From: Actinomycetospora cinnamomea
Lineage (GTDB): Bacteria > Actinomycetota > Actinomycetes > Mycobacteriales > Pseudonocardiaceae
Length of the DNA: 64,000 nucleotides
Reading direction: 5' to 3'
Assembly: GCF_003096675.1 (NCBI RefSeq)
Contig: NZ_QEKW01000001.1
Location: forward strand, 434,001-498,000
The position numbers and the translations under genes are program-made. Below are positions 23,066 to 30,896 of this stretch, one piece after another; the stretch's first letter is position 1, and each line of letters begins with the position of its first letter. The notes below the pieces were generated by a model. That model saw only the letters and a program-made list of their open reading frames with translations, had not been told where the DNA came from and made no database searches.

Positions 23066-24150
23066 GCCGCCACCCCCGGGGCCTTCCCGAGGGCCTCGCG
23101 CGCGTGGGCCGCGGCGCCGGGCCGGTCCGCGGCGTGGGCGAGGTCGCGCAGGGCCGCCACCCCTTCCGGCCCGATCGCGGCGAGCGCGGCCGCCGCGGTG
23201 TGGGCGACCCAGTGCTGCGGGTCGTCGACGAGCGCGGCGAGGACGGGAACGGCGCGGCGGGCGCCGATCGCGCCCGATGCGTGAGCCGCCGTGGCGCGCA
23301 GCGCGGGCGGCTCGTGCGCGGCGGTGGCGGCGAGGAGGGGGTCGACCGCCGAGGGGGTGCCGAGGCGCCCGAGGGCGCGCGCGGCCCGCAGTCGGACCTC
23401 CGCGGAGGGGTCCTCCTGCAGGGTGCGGACCAGACGCGGCGCCGCGTCGACCGCGCCGATCAGACCCAGCGCCTCGGCGACGCGGGCCCGCACGGCGGGG
23501 TCGGGGTGGTCCGCCGACGCCACCAGGGCCGACCGTGCCGGCGGCCCGACGCGGGCGAGCGCCGGCATGACCACGTGGTGCGGCAGCGCACGACCAGGGC
23601 CCGTGAGGCACCGCACGAGGGGCTGCGCGGCGAGCGGGTCGCGGAGGCGTCCCAGAGCGCGGGCGGCCACCGCGCGCACGTCGGGATCGCGGTCGGCGAG
23701 CAGGACGACCAGCCGCGCGGTGGCCCCGGGGCCGCCCACGACGCCCAGCAGGTGCGCCGCCCGGGCGCGGACCGTGGGCCGCCGGCGTCGGGAGTCGTGC
23801 AGCGCGCGCACCGCGGTGCCCCGCCGCTCGAGCAGGGCCACGATGGCCGCCCGGGCACCGCCCCGGAGCTTGCCGAGCATCGAGACCGCCACCGGCTCCA
23901 GCGCCCGCCACTGCGCCCGCGGCAGGGTGGCCAACCGGTCGAGCACCGCGTCGTCACCGTCACCCGCCGCGAGAGCGACCAGCAGGGGACGGCCGGGCGC
24001 GAGCCGGCGGGCGCGCCGCGCCTCGGTGCGCCGCCGCCACCAGCGCCCGGTCAGCAGAGCCACGGCGAGGGCCAGCAGCACCACGACCAGGCCGGCGACC
24101 GCCCCCACGAGCACGCCACGGTCCACGACCGGGCCCACCGGTGGTGGCAT
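23062..24150 (-). CDS. membrane-anchored HEAT-repeat protein
   Basis: Protein of 362 residues with one N-terminal transmembrane helix (about residues 14-34, GAVAGLVVVLLALAVALL), a basic stop-transfer stretch (WWRRRTEARRARR) and then about eight HEAT/PBS-lyase-like repeats of around 31 residues. The repeats are recognisable by recurring VRARAAHLLG, VRAVAARALGRL and VRLRAARALGRL segments with D-P-D or H-P-D-P turns. Such cytosolic scaffolds bind protein partners. Its place between the response regulator and the polysaccharide synthase, with overlaps on both sides, suggests it links regulation to the synthase. That link is inferred. Confidence 0.85.
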   Translation of the reverse strand: MPPPVGPVVDRGVLVGAVAGLVVVLLALAVALLTGRWWRRRTEARRARRLAPGRPLLVALAAGDGDDAVLDRLATLPRAQWRALEPVAVSMLGKLRGGARAAIVALLERRGTAVRALHDSRRRRPTVRARAAHLLGVVGGPGATARLVVLLADRDPDVRAVAARALGRLRDPLAAQPLVRCLTGPGRALPHHVVMPALARVGPPARSALVASADHPDPAVRARVAEALGLIGAVDAAPRLVRTLQEDPSAEVRLRAARALGRLGTPSAVDPLLAATAAHEPPALRATAAHASGAIGARRAVPVLAALVDDPQHWVAHTAAAALAAIGPEGVAALRDLAHAADRPGAAAHAREALGKAPGVAA

Positions 24151-24524
24151 CAGCGCCTGCTCCGCGCGAGGACGGCGCGGACGCGACTGTCCAGCTCGCG
24201 CGGGCTGAACGGTTTGGTCAGGTAGTCGTCCGCGCCCCAGGCGAACCCGCTCTCGATGTCGCCCTCCTGGGCGCGGGCGGTCAGCAGGATCACGGGGATA
24301 CCGGCGGTCGCCCGGTCGGCGCGCAGCTCGCGGCACACGTCCAGACCGGTCATGCGCGGCATCATCACGTCGAGCACCGCGAGGTCCGGCCGGGAGCTCC
24401 GCGCGAGGTCCAGGGCCGCGCCGCCGTCCTCGGCGACGAGCACCTCGTGTCCGGACTGCTGCAGCTTGAACACCACGACGTCCCGGACGTCCGGATCGTC
24501 GTCGGCCACCAACACCGTCGCCAC
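24150..24524 (-). CDS. single-domain response regulator (receiver only)
   Basis: A 124-residue CheY-like receiver without output domain. The acidic pocket (ADDDPD), phosphorylation site Asp52 (LDVMMPRM), conserved Thr (ILLTA) and Lys (LTKPFSP) are all present. I chose the GTG at 24524 because GGAGGGGG lies just upstream; an ATG at 24554 in frame would add ten residues not found in receivers. First gene of the glycan operon; its stop overlaps the HEAT gene ATG. With no DNA-binding domain it must act by protein contact, and the HEAT scaffold or the glycosyltransferase are the nearest candidates. Partner kinase: the GAF histidine kinase three genes downstream. Confidence 0.9.
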   Translation of the reverse strand: MATVLVADDDPDVRDVVVFKLQQSGHEVLVAEDGGAALDLARSSRPDLAVLDVMMPRMTGLDVCRELRADRATAGIPVILLTARAQEGDIESGFAWGADDYLTKPFSPRELDSRVRAVLARSRR

Positions 24525-24573
24525 TGCGCCACCCCCTCCGACAGATTGCACCATTCGGCACAACAGTCTGCTT

Positions 24574-24589
24574 CTTCTGTCGCCAGAAG
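24574..24589 (-). terminator. small hairpin in leuD / response regulator gap
   Basis: Six-base arms CTTCTG and CAGAAG around TCGC, 38 bases beyond the leuD stop. It is short and lacks a U tract, so it is a weak candidate for the leuCD transcript end. Confidence 0.3.
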
Positions 24590-24627
24590 GGGGACCGTGG
24601 CCCCTGGAGGGCGCGCGGCAGGCCGGC

Positions 24628-25221
24628 CTACGTCGTGAAGGTCACCGGCTTGTGCGCCGGCCGCGTCGCCTCGTAGGCGTCGATGTCCTCGGCGTGGCGC
24701 AGCGTCAGGTCGATGTCGTCGAGGCCCTCGATCAGGCGCCAGCGGGTGTAGTCGTCGACCGTGAACGACACGACGACGTCGTCGGCGGTGACGGTGCACG
24801 CATCGAGGTCGACGGTGAGCTCGAGGCCCGGGCGCTCCTCGATCTTCTTCCACAGCAGCTCGACGTCGGACTGCGCGACCGTGGCCGCGAGCAGGCCGGC
24901 CTTCGACGAGTTGCCCTTGAAGATCTCGCCGAACCGCGACGAGATCACGACGCGGAAGCCGTAGTCCATGAGGGCCCAGACGGCGTGCTCCCGGGACGAG
25001 CCGGTGCCGAAGTCGGGGCCGGCCACGAGCACGCTGCCGCGGGAGTACGGCTCGGTGTTGAGCACGAACTCCGGGTTCGAGCGCCAGGACGCGAACAGGC
25101 CGTCCGCGAAGCCCGTGCGCGTCACGCGCTTGAGGAAGACGGCCGGGATGATCTGGTCGGTGTCGACGTTCGACGCGCGCAGCGGCGTCGCGATGCCGGT
25201 GTGGGTGGTGAAGGCTTGCAT
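24628..25221 (-). CDS. leuD: 3-isopropylmalate dehydratase small subunit
   Basis: Small subunit (197 residues) of the isopropylmalate isomerase in leucine synthesis. It carries the conserved [26 protein letters not shown] and [14 protein letters not shown] motifs of LeuD. The ATG at 25221 has GGAG six bases upstream; a TTG two codons earlier is less likely. It follows leuC on the same strand after 88 bases that hold a palindromic repeat element. In mycobacteria hupB lies between mutT1 and leuD; here that position is taken by about 22 kb of accessory genes. Confidence 0.97.
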   Translation of the reverse strand: MQAFTTHTGIATPLRASNVDTDQIIPAVFLKRVTRTGFADGLFASWRSNPEFVLNTEPYSRGSVLVAGPDFGTGSSREHAVWALMDYGFRVVISSRFGEIFKGNSSKAGLLAATVAQSDVELLWKKIEERPGLELTVDLDACTVTADDVVVSFTVDDYTRWRLIEGLDDIDLTLRHAEDIDAYEATRPAHKPVTFTT

Positions 25222-25242
25222 GGTCAACTCCGCGGTGGTGGC

Positions 25243-25295
25243 GGCACGAACGCGCCGTTCGTGCGCGTAGACGCAGCGAACAGCGCGTTCGCTGC
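25243..25295 (+). repeat. 53-bp palindromic intergenic repeat, copy 1 (leuC-leuD gap)
   Basis: Two 19-base arms flank the 15-base loop TGCGCGTAGACGCAG (25262-25276). The arms are imperfect inverted repeats of each other. Each arm also folds on itself, for example GCACGAACG with CGTTCGTGC at 25244-25264. Copy 2 between serA and ilvC has the same total length and almost the same loop but different arm sequence. Such structure-conserving copies suggest a small dispersed element rather than a gene-specific signal. Confidence 0.8.
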
Positions 25296-25309
25296 GGGAT
25301 CGGGCCGGC

Positions 25310-26746
25310 TCAGGCGAACTGCAGCGTTGTCGGCGAGAGGTCCTCGGGCGAGGACAGGGTGCCGCGCACGGCGGTGGCCGCGGCCACCAGCGGCGACACG
25401 AGGTGCGTGCGCCCGCCCTTGCCCTGGCGGCCCTCGAAGTTGCGGTTCGACGTCGACGCGCACCGCTGCCCGGGGGCGAGCTGGTCGGGGTTCATGCCCA
25501 GACACATCGAGCAGCCCGCCGAGCGCCACTCCGCGCCGGCCTCGGTGAACACCTTGTCCAGGCCCTCCTGCTCGGCCTGCATCTTGACGCGCATGGAGCC
25601 GGGGACGACGAGCATCTGCACCGAATCGGCCACGTGTCGGCCCTCCATCACCGACGCCGCGGCGCGCAGGTCCTCGATGCGGGCGTTGGTGCACGAGCCG
25701 AGGAAGACCACGTCGACCCCGACGTCGCGCAGCGGCGTGCCGGGCTCGAGGGCCATGTACTCCAGCGCCTTGCGCGTGGCGACCGCGTCGGCGTCGTCCA
25801 TCTCCGCCGGGTCGGGCACGGTCTCGCCCAGCGGGACGCCCTGGCCCGGGTTGGTGCCCCACGTGACGTAGGGAGTCAGCGACCCCGCATCGATGTGCAC
25901 GACTTCGTCGAACACGGCGTCGTCGTCGGTGCGCAGCTCCCGCCACGCCGCGACGGCGGAGTCCCACTGCTCGCCCTGCGGGGCGTGCGGGCGGCCCTCG
26001 AGATAGGCGAACGTGGTCTCGTCCGGGGCGACCATGCCCGCGCGGGCACCCGCCTCGATCGACATGTTGCACATGGTCATGCGGGCTTCCATCGACATCT
26101 GCCGCACGGCCTCGCCGCGGTACTCGAGCACGTAGCCCGCCCCGCCACCGGTGCCGATCTGCGCGATCACCGCGAGGATCACGTCCTTGGACGTGACCCC
26201 GGGCCGCAGCTCGCCGGAGATCTCGATCGCCATCGTCTTGAACGGCCGCAGCGGCAGCGTCTGGGTCGCGAGCACGTGCTCGACCTCGGAGGTGCCGATG
26301 CCGAACGCGAGCGCGCCGAACGCCCCGTGGGTGGAGGTGTGCGAGTCGCCGCAGACCACCGTCGTGCCCGGCTGGGTCAGCCCCAGCTCGGGGCCGATCA
26401 TGTGGACGATGCCCTGGTTGTCGTCGCCCATCGGGAAGAGCCGGATCCCGAACTCCTCGACGTTGCGCCGCAGCGTGTCGACCTGCGTGCGGGACACCTC
26501 GTCGGCGATCGGCGCGAGAATGTCGAGCGTCGGGACGTTGTGGTCCTCGGTGGCGATCGTGAGGTCGGGGCGGCGCACCCGGCGGCCGGCCAGGCGCAGA
26601 CCGTCGAACGCCTGCGGACTCGTCACCTCGTGCACGAGGTGGAGGTCGATGTAGAGGAGGTCGGGCTCGGTGCCGCCTCCCGGGGCCGCTCCCCCTGCTC
26701 GGACCACGTGCTGGTCCCAGACCTTCTCCGCGAGCGTGCGTCCCAC
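25310..26746 (-). CDS. leuC: 3-isopropylmalate dehydratase large subunit
   Basis: Aconitase-family large subunit (478 residues) that with LeuD converts 2- to 3-isopropylmalate. The 4Fe-4S ligands are seen in [10 protein letters not shown] and [36 protein letters not shown] and [12 protein letters not shown] are family signatures. Start GTG 26746, giving [19 protein letters not shown] lies very close to it. The gene is divergent from the IclR regulator with 58 bases between, which hold inverted repeats. The downstream gap to leuD holds a palindromic element, so leuC and leuD are probably one transcript. Confidence 0.97.
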   Translation of the reverse strand: MGRTLAEKVWDQHVVRAGGAAPGGGTEPDLLYIDLHLVHEVTSPQAFDGLRLAGRRVRRPDLTIATEDHNVPTLDILAPIADEVSRTQVDTLRRNVEEFGIRLFPMGDDNQGIVHMIGPELGLTQPGTTVVCGDSHTSTHGAFGALAFGIGTSEVEHVLATQTLPLRPFKTMAIEISGELRPGVTSKDVILAVIAQIGTGGGAGYVLEYRGEAVRQMSMEARMTMCNMSIEAGARAGMVAPDETTFAYLEGRPHAPQGEQWDSAVAAWRELRTDDDAVFDEVVHIDAGSLTPYVTWGTNPGQGVPLGETVPDPAEMDDADAVATRKALEYMALEPGTPLRDVGVDVVFLGSCTNARIEDLRAAASVMEGRHVADSVQMLVVPGSMRVKMQAEQEGLDKVFTEAGAEWRSAGCSMCLGMNPDQLAPGQRCASTSNRNFEGRQGKGGRTHLVSPLVAAATAVRGTLSSPEDLSPTTLQFA

Positions 26747-26769
26747 TTCTCCGCCTTCTTCCCCCGGCC

Positions 26770-26810
26770 TTGAATCCCACAGTCTGGGACTACGATGTCG
26801 TCCTGTGGGA
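26770..26810 (+). promoter_or_regulatory. IclR/leuC divergent control region with inverted repeat
   Basis: Arms TCCCACAG (26776-26783) and CTGTGGGA (26803-26810) form an inverted repeat, and TCCCA with TGGGA (26776-26790) forms a nested one. A possible plus-strand promoter has TTGAAT at 26770-26775 and TACGAT at 26791-26796 (15-base spacer). Transcription would then begin about at the regulator GTG, giving a leaderless mRNA. The repeats cover both the promoter and the start codon, so autorepression and leuCD control are likely. Confidence 0.6.
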
Positions 26811-27500
26811 CAGGGTAGCGGCATCGGGGTGCTCGACAAGGCGGTGGTCGTCCTGTGGGCTGCGGCCGCGACGCCCTGTGCGCTGGGTGAGCTGTGCGAG
26901 CGCACCGGCCTCCCTCGGGCCACCGCCCACCGCCTGGCCGTCGGGCTGGAGGCGCACCGGCTGCTGGCGCGCGACGCCGACGGCCGCTGGCGTCCCGGTC
27001 CCGCGCTCGGCGAGCTGGCCCACGGCCACGGCGACCCGCTGCTGACCGCCGCCGAGGAGGTCCTGCCGGACCTGCGCGACCTCACCGGCGAGAGCGTCCA
27101 GCTCTACCGCCGCGACGGGGACGCGCGGGTCTGCGTGGCCGCGGCCGAGCCCGCGAGCGGGCTGCGCGACACGGTGCCGGTGGGGGTGCGGGTGTCGATG
27201 GCCGCGGGGTCGGGGGCGAAGGTGCTGGCGGCCTGGTCCCAGGAACCCTCCGCCTTCACCGAGCGCGTGCTCGACGAGGTGCGTCGTCGCGGCTGGGCGC
27301 AGAGCGTCGCCGAGCGCGAGGCCGGGGTGGCCAGCGTGTCGGCGCCGGTCCGCTCCCCCGACGGCTCGGTGATCGCCGCCGTGTCGGTGTCCGGTCCCGT
27401 CGACCGTCTCGGGCGGCGGCCCGGGGCGCGCTGGGCGGAGCCCCTGCTCGCCGCGGCCCGGAGCCTCGAGGTCCGGCTCGCGGAGGTCGACCGCGGATAG
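26805..27500 (+). CDS. IclR-family regulator of leuCD
   Basis: A 231-residue regulator with an N-terminal winged helix ([22 protein letters not shown], then [21 protein letters not shown]) and a C-terminal IclR effector domain ([53 protein letters not shown]). It is orthologous by position to the IclR gene beside leuCD in mycobacteria and to NdgR/LtbR-type regulators that control leucine genes in other actinobacteria. The GTG start has no ribosome site but a good minus-10 box 8 bases upstream, which suggests leaderless translation. It probably represses leuCD and itself through the intervening inverted repeats. Confidence 0.92.
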   Translation: MGQGSGIGVLDKAVVVLWAAAATPCALGELCERTGLPRATAHRLAVGLEAHRLLARDADGRWRPGPALGELAHGHGDPLLTAAEEVLPDLRDLTGESVQLYRRDGDARVCVAAAEPASGLRDTVPVGVRVSMAAGSGAKVLAAWSQEPSAFTERVLDEVRRRGWAQSVAEREAGVASVSAPVRSPDGSVIAAVSVSGPVDRLGRRPGARWAEPLLAAARSLEVRLAEVDRG

Positions 27501-27580
27501 GTACGCAGCGTGGCGAGGTGTCGACGAAACGTGACGACCGCGTGGCCCGTTCCGTGATCCGACGGCGACAGGATCGACGG

Positions 27581-27760
27581 GTGTCGACCGTCCCCACCAC
27601 GTCCGACGTGCTCGACGACGTCCCGTCCCCGCGGCGCACCATCGAGGACCTCCGCGCACTGTCCCGGGACCTCGAGCTCCTCATCCCCGTCGTCCGCGAA
27701 CTCGTCGCGCTCCAGGCGGAGCTCGAGGCCGGGCTGCCACGCTTGCGCCGACCGGGGTAG
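27581..27760 (+). CDS. small hypothetical protein (59 residues)
   Basis: Open frame of 60 codons from GTG with no family I recognise. The translated sequence is acidic and helical, with ELVALQAELEAGLPRL toward the end. It lies 80 bases after the IclR gene in the same direction. Codon use looks coding-like (G/C third positions), but the ribosome site is weak. Real but unidentified, or spurious. Confidence 0.4.
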   Translation: MSTVPTTSDVLDDVPSPRRTIEDLRALSRDLELLIPVVRELVALQAELEAGLPRLRRPG

Positions 27761-27769
27761 ACCGTCGGG

Positions 27770-27889
27770 GTGGAGCGCGACTTCGTCGGGCACGGCCCGC
27801 ACACCGCGTTGCACCGCGATCAGGTGGTGGACTGGTGGATCGCGCTCGGCGGGGAGGGCGTACCGTCCGGCACTCCACCGTTCGAGTGA
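27770..27889 (+). CDS. possible micro-ORF (39 residues)
   Basis: GTG-initiated frame of 39 residues containing DFVGHGPHTALHRD and VVDWWIALGG, beginning 10 bases after the preceding small ORF and before the convergent hydrolase gene. The two-Trp motif gives some protein-like character, but there is no database-free way to confirm it. Could be a decayed gene end. Confidence 0.25.
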   Translation: MERDFVGHGPHTALHRDQVVDWWIALGGEGVPSGTPPFE

Positions 27890-27922
27890 GACCGCACGTC
27901 CAGGGTTCACGGCCGCCGGGGA

Positions 27923-29209
27923 CTACCCCGGCGGTGGCGGCGCGAGCGCGTACCGGTCGGCGAGCCAGCGCCCGATCTCGTCGGCGGCGAGCTGGTTGCC
28001 CGTCGGCTCGCCGGGCGCGATCGCGCCGCCGAAGTGGGTGCCGCGCACCGCGACGCGGGTGAGGTCGGCGGCGCCGAGCACGTCGGTCATGCGCCGCGAG
28101 TCCGCGGGGAACGCAGCCTGGTCGCCGGTCAGCTCGACGAACAGCGTCGGGACCGTGACGCCCGGCGCGCAGCGCACGAAGTCGGCCTGCGAGGAGAGCC
28201 CCGACCACGTCGACAGCCAGGCCTCCGGTGTGACGAGGCGCCCGAACCCGACGTGCCCGTAGTTGATGAGGTCGGGGCGCGCCCCGAACAGCGAGCCGTA
28301 GGGCCGCTCGCTGGGGTCGAGGGAGAGGTCGACCGTGCGCGGGTCGGCGTCGGTGCGGAACACGGTGAGGATGTGCGGGGTCAGCGCGCGGCGGCGGTCC
28401 GCGGCTGCACCGGTCTTCTCGTGCACGGCACGCGCGTCCGCGGTGCGGGCGAGGAGCTCACGGGCGCGGGCGTCGATCCGCGCGACCCGATCGCGCTGCG
28501 CGGCGCGGTAGCGGGCGAGGAACTCCTCGTCGTAGGACGAGCTCGCCGGCGGCTCCGCGAACCCGTTGCGCGGATCGAAGGCGTCGAGCTCGGGGACGGC
28601 GGCGAGGGGGTCGCGCTCGTCGGCCACCGACGGGTCGATGCAGCCCAGCAGCAGTCGGCCCTGACCGGGGTGCGGCGCGAGGAACACGACGCCGTCGGTG
28701 ACGGGCATCGCGGCGTCGCCGAGCTTCGTGGGCCGCCCGCCGGGCGTGCGGGCGATCCGCCCCGGGCCGGGGAGCGCGGCCTGCTCGAGGTAGTACGCGA
28801 ACAGCGTGCCGCCGCCGGAGTGCCCCAGCGCGACGACGGCCTCGAATCCACGCTCCCGCAGGAAGGCGATGCCCGCGGCGACGTCGAGCAGCGCCTGCTC
28901 GTGGACCAGCGTGAGGTCGTTGTTCACCGAGCGGGTGTGCTGGGTCCACACCGCGGCCCCGGCGGCGAGCAGCGCGGGCACGAGCGGGTGGTGCGTGAGG
29001 TCCTGGCGCGGGTGCATCAGCACGACCACGGTGCGGGCGTCGGGGACGGTCGCGAGCACCCCGCGCACCGCGGCGCCGTCGGCGGTCGTGAGCTCGTGGA
29101 CGCTGGTGACGGTGGACGCGGGGCGCTCGCCCGCGGCGACGTGGCGGCCGGCTCCGAGCCCGGTGGCCTTTCCCGTCACCGCGCCCGCCCCGGCGGTCGG
29201 CGCGCTCAT
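27923..29209 (-). CDS. alpha/beta hydrolase of the catabolic operon
   Basis: Hydrolase of 428 residues. The nucleophile elbow ALGHSGGGTLF, strand VVVLMHPRQDLTHHPLV and a late GTHFGG with a probable catalytic His are seen; an acid residue is likely in VELTGDQAAFP. A large insertion between the elbow and the acid forms a lid. No signal peptide. The ATG at 29209 overlaps the stop of the small upstream gene (ATGA). It is the last gene of the long minus-strand catabolic operon, so it probably cleaves a ring-fission product or an ester or CoA intermediate. Substrate unknown. Confidence 0.8.
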   Translation of the reverse strand: MSAPTAGAGAVTGKATGLGAGRHVAAGERPASTVTSVHELTTADGAAVRGVLATVPDARTVVVLMHPRQDLTHHPLVPALLAAGAAVWTQHTRSVNNDLTLVHEQALLDVAAGIAFLRERGFEAVVALGHSGGGTLFAYYLEQAALPGPGRIARTPGGRPTKLGDAAMPVTDGVVFLAPHPGQGRLLLGCIDPSVADERDPLAAVPELDAFDPRNGFAEPPASSSYDEEFLARYRAAQRDRVARIDARARELLARTADARAVHEKTGAAADRRRALTPHILTVFRTDADPRTVDLSLDPSERPYGSLFGARPDLINYGHVGFGRLVTPEAWLSTWSGLSSQADFVRCAPGVTVPTLFVELTGDQAAFPADSRRMTDVLGAADLTRVAVRGTHFGGAIAPGEPTGNQLAADEIGRWLADRYALAPPPPG

Positions 29210-29451
29210 GCCGGGTCGACCCGCAGGGCGTCCTTGTCGTGCTGGACGATCCGGCCGCCCGCGACGCCGGCCACGCAGCTGTACCAGACCGCGTGCCGGC
29301 AGCCCGTCGCGCGGCGGTCCACGACGATCGCGCCGTCCGCGGTGATCTCGAAGTACGGCCCGACCCGTCCGACCCTCACCTCGGGGTCCTCGGCCGCGAC
29401 CTTGGCCACCGCGGTGTTCTCCGGGACGTCGAGGACGTAGAGCGCCGTCAC
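29206..29451 (-). CDS. small conserved-looking protein of the catabolic operon (81 residues)
   Basis: GTG-started 81-residue protein starting inside the stop of the VOC gene and ending inside the start of the hydrolase gene, so it is tightly coupled on both sides. It is mostly beta by pattern (VRVGRVGPYFEITADGAIVV) with a CRHAVWYSCVAG segment containing two Cys. I do not recognise a family. Its fixed place between a VOC protein and a hydrolase suggests an accessory or ligand-binding role in the same reaction. Confidence 0.75.
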   Translation of the reverse strand: MTALYVLDVPENTAVAKVAAEDPEVRVGRVGPYFEITADGAIVVDRRATGCRHAVWYSCVAGVAGGRIVQHDKDALRVDPA

Positions 29452-30116
29452 CGCGCGGCCTCCTCGACCCGCGCGAGGTCCCGCTGCGCCGATTCCCAGG
29501 GGCCGGCCCGCTCGACGATCAGCTCGGCCTTGCGGGCGAGCAGCTTGCCGAAGGTGGGCTCGGGCTCGGCGACCACGTCGAGCAGGGCGTCGATGGTGAG
29601 GTTCGCGTCGAGGTCCTCCTGCGGCGTCACGGGACGCATCGCACGGGTGAACTCGACCATGTAGCCGTTGGGGTCGTGGGTGTAGATCGACTCGATGGTC
29701 TCGTGCTGGATCTGCATCTCGACCGGCCAGGCGCTCTCGTCCAGGCGCCGGCGGTACTCGAGCAGGTCGTCCTGGTCGTCGACGTGGATCGCCAGGTGCC
29801 GCGACCGGACGAAGAACTCCGGGACCTCCGGGCCGAAGCCCGCGTAGGCGTCGCCACGCTCGTGGGCGTGCACCGGAGCGAGGCCGAAGTAGTAGAAGAA
29901 CGCGATCCGGTCGTCGTTGCCGATGTCGAAGAAGAAGTGGATGAAGTCCGGGTGGTCCTCCGGCCCCCACCCCGCCGCGCAGATCGAGTGCACCACCGGG
30001 AAGCCGAGCACGTCGCGGTAGAAGCGCACCGTGCCCGCGGGGTCGAAGGTCGGGAACGCCGTGTGGTCCACGCCCCGCACCTTGTGCTCGAGGCGTGCGC
30101 TGCCCTCGTCCGTCAT
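29448..30116 (-). CDS. VOC-superfamily protein, possible extradiol-type dioxygenase
   Basis: A 222-residue vicinal-oxygen-chelate protein. It begins with VRGVDHTAFPTFDPAGTVRFYRDVLGF, giving the first metal-ligand His. HLAIHVDDQDDLLEYRRRL gives the second, and DPNGYMVEFTR gives the Glu. These are the 2-His-1-Glu ligands of extradiol dioxygenases and related enzymes. A C-terminal helical extension of about 50 residues (ANLTIDALLDVVAEPEPTFG) is not part of the core fold. In this operon it may open a hydroxylated ring, but VOC proteins also include isomerases and epimerases. Confidence 0.8.
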   Translation of the reverse strand: MTDEGSARLEHKVRGVDHTAFPTFDPAGTVRFYRDVLGFPVVHSICAAGWGPEDHPDFIHFFFDIGNDDRIAFFYYFGLAPVHAHERGDAYAGFGPEVPEFFVRSRHLAIHVDDQDDLLEYRRRLDESAWPVEMQIQHETIESIYTHDPNGYMVEFTRAMRPVTPQEDLDANLTIDALLDVVAEPEPTFGKLLARKAELIVERAGPWESAQRDLARVEEAAR

Positions 30117-30148
30117 GGACCCAGGCTACGCGGACTTCGACGAGCCCG

Positions 30149-30871
30149 TCAATCTTTCGACGGCAGCGACGAGGAGATGATGCGCTCGAGGTAGTCGAGG
30201 TCCTGGCGCAGGAGGTCCAGCGCCGCGGCGGGATCGTCGGCGCGGGGGCTCTGCGGTGCGCGGTCCGGGGGCTGGGCGACCAGCGTCACCGCCATGTCGG
30301 CCATCTGTTCGGCGACCTCCTCGGCACTCTGCGACCCGCCGGGGTGGAACCACCACGCGATCCAGTTGCACATCCCGATCAGGGCGAGCGCGGTCGTCCG
30401 CACGGGCCGAGGACGGAACTCGCCGCTGCGGATCCCCTGGTCGACGACCCGCGCGAACCCGTCGAGCACCCGGCGCTTCGCGGTCTCGTGCGCCGACGCC
30501 AGGTCCGGGGGGAGCTCGGACTCCGACCGGATGACCAGGCGGAACCGCGCCGCGTGGTGGGCCTGGCGCGACGCGATGAGGTGCACGAGCCGGCGGAGCT
30601 TCTCCGTCGCGCCCGCGTCCGAGTCCGCGATCTCGGCCGCCGCGTCCGCCGGCCCCTCGGTGATCTCGGTGACCAGCTGGGCGAGCAGCTGGTCCTTGTT
30701 CCTGACGTAGTAGTAGAGCGCCGGCCGCGTCATGCCCATCGCGTCGGCGATGTCCTGCAGGCTCGTGCCCGCGAACCCGCGCTCGGCGAACAGCCGGGTG
30801 GCCTGCTCGTAGATCTGGGCCTCGACGAGCTCGCGCCGCGCCGACACCCGGCCGTTCTCCGACGGGCTCAT
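30149..30871 (-). CDS. TetR-family repressor of the catabolic operon
   Basis: Regulator of 240 residues with a typical N-terminal TetR helix-turn-helix (IYEQATRLFAERGFAGTSLQ, then MGMTRPALYYYVRNKDQLL) and a C-terminal ligand domain of the KstR2/PaaR-like kind (HAARFRLVIRSESELPPD, LALIGMCNWIAWWFHPGG), as often found with CoA-dependent catabolism. It lies within the minus-strand operon, 25 bases after maleate isomerase and 32 before the VOC gene. Its operator is probably the palindrome overlapping the hyuA promoter about 8.5 kb upstream. The effector may be a CoA thioester; that is inferred. Confidence 0.9.
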   Translation of the reverse strand: MSPSENGRVSARRELVEAQIYEQATRLFAERGFAGTSLQDIADAMGMTRPALYYYVRNKDQLLAQLVTEITEGPADAAAEIADSDAGATEKLRRLVHLIASRQAHHAARFRLVIRSESELPPDLASAHETAKRRVLDGFARVVDQGIRSGEFRPRPVRTTALALIGMCNWIAWWFHPGGSQSAEEVAEQMADMAVTLVAQPPDRAPQSPRADDPAAALDLLRQDLDYLERIISSSLPSKD

Positions 30872-30896
30872 GGCGAGCGACGATACCGACGGCGCG

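Noticed and set aside
2502-24627. Prophage or integrative element around the accessory island
   Set aside because: No integrase, transposase, tRNA target or flanking direct repeats could be seen.
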